DNA of 64,000 nucleotides, from the NCBI GenBank assembly GCA_038135065.1, contig JAYPWI010000005.1, forward strand, positions 62,001 through 126,000, written 5' to 3'. The translations under genes were made by a program, and so were the position numbers. Numbering within the stretch: position 1 is the stretch's first letter; each line of letters begins with the position of its first letter. Shown one piece after another: positions 59,064 to 64,000 of the stretch. The stretch is from JAYPWI01 sp038135065. GTDB lineage: Bacteria; Actinomycetota; Acidimicrobiia; Acidimicrobiales; Poriferisodalaceae. Below the pieces are notes generated by a model, which made no database searches, was not told where the DNA came from, and saw only the letters and a program-made list of their open reading frames with translations.

Positions 59064-60845
59064 ATGACGCTGCGCTCTTCTGCCTGGTTCAACGACCCCG
59101 ACGATCCACTGATGACAGCCCTGTACCTCGAGCGGTACGTCAACTTCGGACTCACCCGCGAAGAACTGCAGTCGGGCAAACCCATCATCGGCATCGCCCA
59201 GACCGGATCGGACCTGTCGCCGTGCAACCGCCACCACGTCGAGTTGGCCAAGCGGGTCCGTGAGGGCATTCGGGAAGCCGGGGGCATCTGCTTCGAATTC
59301 CCCGTGCATCCCATCCAGGAAACGGGGAAGCGCCCCACTGCGGCCCTCGACCGCAACCTGGCCTACCTCGGCCTCGTCGAGGTGCTGCAGGGCTACCCCC
59401 TCGACGGCGTGGTCCTCACCATCGGGTGCGACAAGACGACCCCGGCCTGCCTCATGGCGGCGGCCACCGTCAACATCCCGGCCATCGCCCTGTCGGTCGG
59501 CCCGATGCTCAACGGCTGGCACCGAGGTGAACGGACCGGATCCGGCACCATCGTGTGGAAGGCACGTGAGCTCCATGCCGCGGGCGAGGTCGACGACGCC
59601 GGGTTCGCCGACCTGGTGGCCTCGTCGTCTACCTCGACGGGGTACTGCTCGACCATGGGAACGGCTACCACGATGAACTCCCTGGCCGAGGCGCTGGGGA
59701 TGCAGCTCCCCGGCTCTGCGGCCATCCCTGCCCCCTACCGGGAACGAGGGCAGATGGCCTACCGGACCGGTCTGCGCATCGTGGAGATGGTCCACGAGGA
59801 TCTGCGGCCCAGCGACATCATGACCAGGGAGGCCTTCGAGAACGCCATCGTGGTGAACTCGGCCATCGGCGGCTCGACCAATGCCCCCATCCACCTCAAC
59901 GCCATCGCCCGACACCTCGACGTGCCCCTCGACAATGGCGAATGGCAGCAGCTGGGCCTCCTCATCCCCCTGCTGGTCAACCTCATGCCGGCCGGCGACT
60001 ACCTCGGCGAGGACTACCATCACGCCGGTGGCGTCCCGGCCGTGGTCAACGAGCTGATGGGCCATGGGCTGCTCCCCCACCCCGACGCCGTCACCGCCAA
60101 CGGGGCCACCATCGGAGCCAACTGTGCTGGGGCCGAGATCCTCGATACCGATGTGATCCGCACGGTCGACCAGCCGCTGCTTGCCGACGCTGGCTTCGTG
60201 CACCTCAAGGGAAACCTGTTCGACAGCGCCATCATGAAGACCTCGGTCATCTCCGAGGAGTTCCGGGCCAGATACCTGTCCGACCCCGACGACCCCGACG
60301 CCTTCGAGGGCCGCGCCATCGTGTTCGACGGCCCCGAGGACTACCACCGCAGGATCGACGACCCGTCACTCGAGATCGACGAGCGCTGCATGCTCGTCAT
60401 CCGGGGCACCGGGCCGATCGGGTACCCGGGAGCGGCCGAGGTGGTCAACATGCAGCCACCGGCCGCCCTGCTGGTGCGGGGCGTTCACTCACTGCCCTGC
60501 ATCGGTGACGGGCGCCAGTCCGGCACATCGGGGTCGCCCTCCATCCTCAACGCCTCTCCCGAGGCGGCCGCCGGTGGCGGGCTGGCCCTGCTCGAGACCG
60601 GCGACCGGATCAGGATCGACCTGGGCCGGGGCACGGCCGACATCCTCATCGACGATGACGAACTCGCCGAGCGCCGCGACCTCTTCGAGGCAGCCGGGGG
60701 CTACGCCTACCCCGAGAGCCAGACACCGTGGCAGGAGATCCAGCGATCCATGGTCGCCCAGCTCTCCGAGGGCATGGTGCTCGAACCAGCGGTCAAGTAC
60801 CAGGACATCGCCCGTCGGCGGGGCCTCCCCCGCCACAACCACTGA
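59064..60845 (+). CDS. IlvD/Edd-family dehydratase (sugar-acid or dihydroxy-acid)
   Basis: The 593-residue enzyme dehydrates a dihydroxy acid using an iron-sulfur cluster and magnesium. The cluster cysteines are in GSDLSPCNRHH (near residue 54), TIGCDKTTPACL (near 119) and GYCSTMGTATTMNSL (near 193). IGGSTNAPIHL near 271 and the C-domain RGTGPIGYPGAAEVVNMQPPAAL complete the family set. RYVNFGLTREELQSGKPIIGIAQTGSDLSPCN is the beginning typical of the arabinonate/xylonate branch rather than of IlvD in valine synthesis. I therefore favour a sugar acid, with dihydroxy-acid dehydratase as the alternative. A weak GGAAG precedes the ATG. Confidence 0.9.
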   Translation: MTLRSSAWFNDPDDPLMTALYLERYVNFGLTREELQSGKPIIGIAQTGSDLSPCNRHHVELAKRVREGIREAGGICFEFPVHPIQETGKRPTAALDRNLAYLGLVEVLQGYPLDGVVLTIGCDKTTPACLMAAATVNIPAIALSVGPMLNGWHRGERTGSGTIVWKARELHAAGEVDDAGFADLVASSSTSTGYCSTMGTATTMNSLAEALGMQLPGSAAIPAPYRERGQMAYRTGLRIVEMVHEDLRPSDIMTREAFENAIVVNSAIGGSTNAPIHLNAIARHLDVPLDNGEWQQLGLLIPLLVNLMPAGDYLGEDYHHAGGVPAVVNELMGHGLLPHPDAVTANGATIGANCAGAEILDTDVIRTVDQPLLADAGFVHLKGNLFDSAIMKTSVISEEFRARYLSDPDDPDAFEGRAIVFDGPEDYHRRIDDPSLEIDERCMLVIRGTGPIGYPGAAEVVNMQPPAALLVRGVHSLPCIGDGRQSGTSGSPSILNASPEAAAGGGLALLETGDRIRIDLGRGTADILIDDDELAERRDLFEAAGGYAYPESQTPWQEIQRSMVAQLSEGMVLEPAVKYQDIARRRGLPRHNH

Positions 60846-60879
60846 TCGGCCCGGCCCGTCACCGGGGAGCCACGTCGGC

Positions 60880-62076
60880 TCAGAACCGCCAGGGGTAGCT
60901 GTCCCGACCCCCGTACACCGTGTCACCGGCCAACAGCCGGGCCCGGGTGGCTTCGTCGAGGGCGGCGTCTACTGCGGTGAGGGCCATGGCCAGGGATCCT
61001 TCGACGACGGCCTGGTCGGCGGAGCCCGTCACACACTTCTCGGTGAACTCCGGCTGGTGGTTCACTGCGGAGCCCGCATCGATCCCCAACATGGGGTGGA
61101 TGGTCGGCATCAGCAAGCTGATGTTGGCCATGTCGGTGCTTCCTGCTCCCGACGTGGGGGTGGGCCCGAACGACCTGCCCAAGCCTTCGGCGTTGGCCCG
61201 GTACTTGGTGATGAGGTCGTCGTCGTGCCGGAACTCCGAGTACGGGGGGCCCAACGGCTCGACGTCGAGGCCAGCCCCGGTGGCCAAGGCACCGGCTTCG
61301 AAACAGGCCCGCACCCGCGGCTCGAGGCGGGCCAGGGCTTCGAGGTCAGGAGCCCGCCAGAAGAAGCGGGCCGTGGTCTCCCCCGGCACGATGTTGGCGG
61401 CCTCGCCACCCTTGGTCACGATGCCGTGGATCTGGTCGCCGGCATTGAGGTGCTGACGCAGCAGCCCCACCGCCACCTGGGCGACCGTGATCGCGTCGGC
61501 GGCGTTGACCCCCAGGTGGGGGGTGACCGACGCATGGGCAGTACGACCGTGGTAGTGGAAGTCGCACTGGTTGATGGCCAGGGTCGGGAACCGGTCGCCC
61601 TCGGTCGGCGAGGGGTGCGCCATCATCGCCATGTGCACGCCATCGAAGGCGCCACGCTCCACCATCAGGATCTTCCCGCCTCCGATCTCCTCGGCCGGGG
61701 TACCCAGGACCCTGATGGTGATTCCCAGGTCGTCGGCCACCTGGGCCAGGGCCAGCCCGGCTCCCACCCCGGCCGCCGCGATGATGTTGTGCCCACAGGC
61801 ATGACCGATGCCGGGCAGGGCATCGAGCTCGGAACAGATTCCTACCGTGAGTGGACCCGACCCGTAGGTGGCCGAGAACGCGGTGGGAAGGTCAGCCACC
61901 CCGGTCTCGACGGTGAAGCCCGCTGCGTCGAGCAGGTCGGCGGTCATCACCGACGTCTGCTCTTCCTCGAAGGCGATCTCGGGGGTGGCCCAGACCCGGT
62001 GCGACAGATCGACCAAGGCGTCGGCCCGGCCGCTGTGCCCGTTGGTGACGGCGTCCTTGACAGAGGTGGAGGTCAT
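60880..62076 (-). CDS. M20-family amidohydrolase/peptidase
   Basis: The 398-residue enzyme has the M20D zinc set. GICSELDALPGIGHACGHNIIAAAG spans residues 79-103, with zinc aspartate, cysteine and histidine. VLGTPAEEIGGGK near 123 has the catalytic and zinc glutamates, MMAHPSPTEG near 150 a further histidine. FHYHGRTAHASVTPHLGVNAADAI near 172 marks the lid and dimerisation domain. It resembles AbgB-type p-aminobenzoyl-glutamate and N-acyl-aminoacid hydrolases. The substrate is unknown. It converges on the dehydratase gene. TAGCGT is six bases before the ATG at 62076. Confidence 0.93.
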   Translation of the reverse strand: MTSTSVKDAVTNGHSGRADALVDLSHRVWATPEIAFEEEQTSVMTADLLDAAGFTVETGVADLPTAFSATYGSGPLTVGICSELDALPGIGHACGHNIIAAAGVGAGLALAQVADDLGITIRVLGTPAEEIGGGKILMVERGAFDGVHMAMMAHPSPTEGDRFPTLAINQCDFHYHGRTAHASVTPHLGVNAADAITVAQVAVGLLRQHLNAGDQIHGIVTKGGEAANIVPGETTARFFWRAPDLEALARLEPRVRACFEAGALATGAGLDVEPLGPPYSEFRHDDDLITKYRANAEGLGRSFGPTPTSGAGSTDMANISLLMPTIHPMLGIDAGSAVNHQPEFTEKCVTGSADQAVVEGSLAMALTAVDAALDEATRARLLAGDTVYGGRDSYPWRF

Positions 62077-62082
62077 TGCCCG

Positions 62083-62088
62083 ACGCTA
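62083..62088 (-). promoter_or_regulatory. Leaderless -10 box TAGCGT for the M20 hydrolase
   Basis: On the minus strand TAGCGT is six bases from the ATG at 62076. Confidence 0.5.
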
Positions 62089-62116
62089 GCCCGCATACGG
62101 GGTGTCCGACGGGTGG

Positions 62117-63007
62117 TCACCGGTCCAGGTCGGACTCCGTCATGAACGCGGCCGGCGGGTACCCGCCGTTGGCGACGATGTCACCCACCATGGGGGCAAG
62201 CAGGGTGAACAGCTCGTTGGCATCAGCCCCCAAGGCCTCGGCCACCCGCCGTTCCTGCCAGTCGGTGGCGTCCTCGATGGCCCGGCGCAGCTCACGGCCC
62301 TTGGCGGTCAGGTCACCGTTGTCCAGATGACCGGCGTCGGTGAGCGACGCCTCCGCCTCGTCGAATGCGGCTCCGTTCCAACCCCGAGTCAGGGCGTAGG
62401 ACCGCGGTGGCAGACCCCACCACCGCTCGGTGAGGAGCAGGATCTCGGGCCCGGTGAGCCCGGTCGCCGTCCAGGCCAGCACGTGGCAGTCGCCCCGATG
62501 TTCCCGAACCAGGTCTGCGGCCCGCCACAGGTCCCCCAGTTCGTCCCCCGGGTACCCCAACGAACGAAGGCCTGCGTACAGGTGCCGACCGGCCACGGTG
62601 CCCGCATCGGCCAGGCGCTGCAGGACCTCGGTGGCCCGCTGGACCCCCTGGCGCGCGGCAGGGCCGAGCACCCGCTCGAGAAAGGCCCGTTGACCCTCGA
62701 GCCGGGCGGCAAGGATGGCGTCCCGGTCGGCGATAGTGCGGGCTCGGGACACTGCGTCCACCACCACGGCAGGATCGAACACCCCGAAGGCGGCTGCCAC
62801 CGTCTCCCCCGGTACCTCACCGAGCGCGGCTCCCCGACTCCAGAAGTAGGCCACCGAGTCGGGGGCCTCGACCCCACCGAACAGCCCGGCCGACGGGTCG
62901 AAGCCGAGGACCTCGTAAGCCCGGTGACACTCGGGGGCGAAATAGACACTGGCCGCCACGGGTTCGAGGAGATCGCGGAGACGTCGCACGGTTCGCTGGT
63001 GTTGCAC
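62117..63007 (-). CDS. SCO6745/SalK-like helical protein, unknown function
   Basis: The 296-residue, mainly helical protein contains RLRDLLEPVAASVYFAPECHRAYEVLGFDPSAGLF at the N-terminus, YFWSRGAALGEVPGETVAAAFGVFDPAVV near 55, LGYPGDELGDLWRAADLVREHRGDCHVLAWTATGLTGPEILLLTERWWG near 153-201, and YALTRGWNGAAFDEAEASL near 207. These are the landmarks of the SCO6745/SalK family, fused tandem helical domains with a winged-helix-like C-part, common in actinobacteria. No activity is established. The start at GTG 63007 keeps the first helix; it diverges from the SDR gene. Confidence 0.82.
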   Translation of the reverse strand: MQHQRTVRRLRDLLEPVAASVYFAPECHRAYEVLGFDPSAGLFGGVEAPDSVAYFWSRGAALGEVPGETVAAAFGVFDPAVVVDAVSRARTIADRDAILAARLEGQRAFLERVLGPAARQGVQRATEVLQRLADAGTVAGRHLYAGLRSLGYPGDELGDLWRAADLVREHRGDCHVLAWTATGLTGPEILLLTERWWGLPPRSYALTRGWNGAAFDEAEASLTDAGHLDNGDLTAKGRELRRAIEDATDWQERRVAEALGADANELFTLLAPMVGDIVANGGYPPAAFMTESDLDR

Positions 63008-63138
63008 CCCCCTACTGTGGCACCGACCACGACCGCAATGGACCGCTGCCCCGCCTGCGTCCGCCGCGATGCAGAGCGCCGGTGTCGACCTTCTGGCATG
63101 CTGCCCCACAGAGCAGATCAACCAGAAGGGGAGGTGTC

Positions 63139-63843
63139 ATGGGCACGGTTGTGGTGACAGGAGCAAATCGAGGGATCGGCCTGGCCCTGGCCAGCCACCT
63201 TGCCGCCCGGGGCGACCGGGTGATCGCCGGGTGCCGCAACCCCGACGCGGCTGATGACCTGCGGGCTGCAGGGGTGAACGACATCGCAGCCGTCGATGTT
63301 GCCGACGAGGCGTCGGTGAGCACCTTCGCCGCTGCGGTGACCGAGTTGCTGGGGGGCGACACCCTCGATGCCCTCTACAACAATGCCGGGGCGAGCGTGG
63401 CCGCCCTCGGCCTGGACCGTCGCCAGGCCAACGTGCTGGACGTTCCCATGTCGGCGGTGGAGGACCTGACCCGCATCAACGGCCTCAGCGCTGCGACGGT
63501 GTCCCGCTCACTGGTACCCGTCATGGGCCAGGGGTCGACCATCGTCAACATCTCCAGCCAGATCGGCTCGATGGTGGTCGGGGTACGCTTCCCCGATCTC
63601 CCCTACGCGGTGTCGAAGGCGGTCATGAACATGGTCACCGTGCAGCTGGCCACCGCCCTGAAGAACAACGGCATCGCAGCCGTGTGCTTCCACCCAGGGT
63701 GGGTGCGCACCGACATGGGGGGTGAGGCCGCCGACATCGCCCCCGACGAGGCTGCGGCGGGCATCGTGGCCAAGGTCGACGGCCTCGGACCCGACGACAA
63801 CGGCGGCTTCTTCCGCCACGACGGCACCGTCCATCCCTGGTAG
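63139..63843 (+). CDS. Short-chain dehydrogenase/reductase
   Basis: The 234-residue NAD(P)-dependent enzyme has the cofactor loop TGANRGIG near residue 7, NNAGA near 77, the active-site serine in NISSQIGSM near 137, and the catalytic YxxxK in PYAVSKAVMNM near 155. The length and the HPGWVRTDMGG segment place it in the classical, C-factor-like SDR branch. The substrate is unknown. The ATG is preceded by GGGGAGG with five bases between. Confidence 0.93.
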   Translation: MGTVVVTGANRGIGLALASHLAARGDRVIAGCRNPDAADDLRAAGVNDIAAVDVADEASVSTFAAAVTELLGGDTLDALYNNAGASVAALGLDRRQANVLDVPMSAVEDLTRINGLSAATVSRSLVPVMGQGSTIVNISSQIGSMVVGVRFPDLPYAVSKAVMNMVTVQLATALKNNGIAAVCFHPGWVRTDMGGEAADIAPDEAAAGIVAKVDGLGPDDNGGFFRHDGTVHPW

Positions 63844-63882
63844 GCGCTCCGCCCGGGCCGGGCGACGGTAACCACGACTGCA

Positions 63883-63888
63883 TAACAT
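63883..63888 (+). promoter_or_regulatory. Leaderless -10 box TAACAT
   Basis: TAACAT is six bases before the ATG at 63895 with no ribosome-binding site between. Confidence 0.45.
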
Positions 63889-63894
63889 CGCCTC

Positions 63895-64000
63895 ATGCGC
63901 ACTGTGTCCGTGGCGACAACCGCTGGAATCGACCTGGCCGCCGACGAGTGGGGCGACCCGTCGGGCCCCGGTGTCCTCATGCTCCACGGGGCCGGGCAGA
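63895..64000 (+). CDS. Alpha/beta hydrolase, N-terminal 35 codons only (cut by window edge)
   Basis: The visible residues read into a first strand pair and then GVLMLHGAGQ, the HGxGQ oxyanion-hole loop of alpha/beta hydrolases of the epoxide hydrolase/lipase type. DEWGDPSGPGVLMLHG is the common DxxGDPxxPxVLLLHG opening of this family. The nucleophile elbow and the rest lie outside the window. Confidence 0.8.
   Translation, partial: MRTVSVATTAGIDLAADEWGDPSGPGVLMLHGAGQ

Noticed and set aside
58521..60347. A 608-codon minus-strand frame covering the IlvD/Edd gene
   Set aside because: The plus-strand dehydratase has all three cluster cysteines in place; the antisense reading is featureless.

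Overview
This is a 64 kb piece of a high-GC actinobacterial chromosome. It carries a WhiB iron-sulfur regulator, two probable F420-dependent luciferase-like oxidoreductases, a type-A RNase P RNA and many acyl-CoA enzymes. Together with recurrent leaderless TAnnnT promoters, this best fits the class Acidimicrobiia (Ilumatobacter-like). That placement is inferred, since no 16S gene is present. Three runs of exactly 10 N (16451-16460, 35851-35860, 58143-58152) each interrupt one gene and mark scaffold gaps, so this is probably a draft or metagenome assembly.

Layout. 1-7.8 kb is housekeeping: truncated trpD, whiB, a small membrane protein, rnpB with a downstream hairpin, a luciferase-like oxidoreductase, a lipoprotein, a metallo-beta-lactamase-fold hydrolase, and a four-gene leftward operon (zinc-ribbon coiled-coil protein, membrane hydrolase-like protein, histidine phosphatase, YhhN). 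7.9-15 kb is envelope and cofactor: a class A penicillin-binding protein diverges from a thiamine pyrophosphokinase/thiamine-binding lipoprotein pair, followed by a zinc alcohol dehydrogenase and a secreted family 3 glycosidase. 15-23.3 kb holds an NHLRC2-like thioredoxin/NHL-propeller lipoprotein, metY, a secreted SGNH esterase with C-terminal GYW..DG repeats, and a BisC-type molybdoenzyme.

23.4-35.5 kb is a rightward exopolysaccharide locus: APH-fold kinase (frameshifted), Wzx-like flippase, GH16 lipoprotein, small lipoprotein, secreted propeller/FN3 protein, Wzc-like chain-length protein without a P-loop lysine, O-antigen ligase/polymerase, GT2, sulfotransferase, and an Alg13-Alg14 fused glycosyltransferase. 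Many junctions are 4-base GTGA stop/start overlaps. I infer a secreted, possibly sulfated polysaccharide.

35.5-64 kb is acyl-CoA catabolism: two double-domain class III CoA-transferases, two HsaA/DszC-like flavin proteins, two acyl-CoA dehydrogenases, a biotin-dependent acyl-CoA carboxylase (beta and alpha) behind a TetR gene with a clear promoter and operator-like palindrome, two enoyl-CoA hydratases, a MaoC hydratase, an AHL-lactonase-like hydrolase, a TauD dioxygenase and an IlvD/Edd dehydratase. Scattered among them are shikimate kinase, a K+ channel with RCK domain, a CobW GTPase, M20 peptidase, an SDR, and the first codons of an alpha/beta hydrolase at the right edge. The region reads as breakdown of an unidentified branched, terpenoid or steroid-like acyl chain.

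No tRNA, rRNA, CRISPR array, insertion sequence or prophage was seen. Apart from rnpB and its flank (1548-2078) no stretch over 300 bases lacks a gene.
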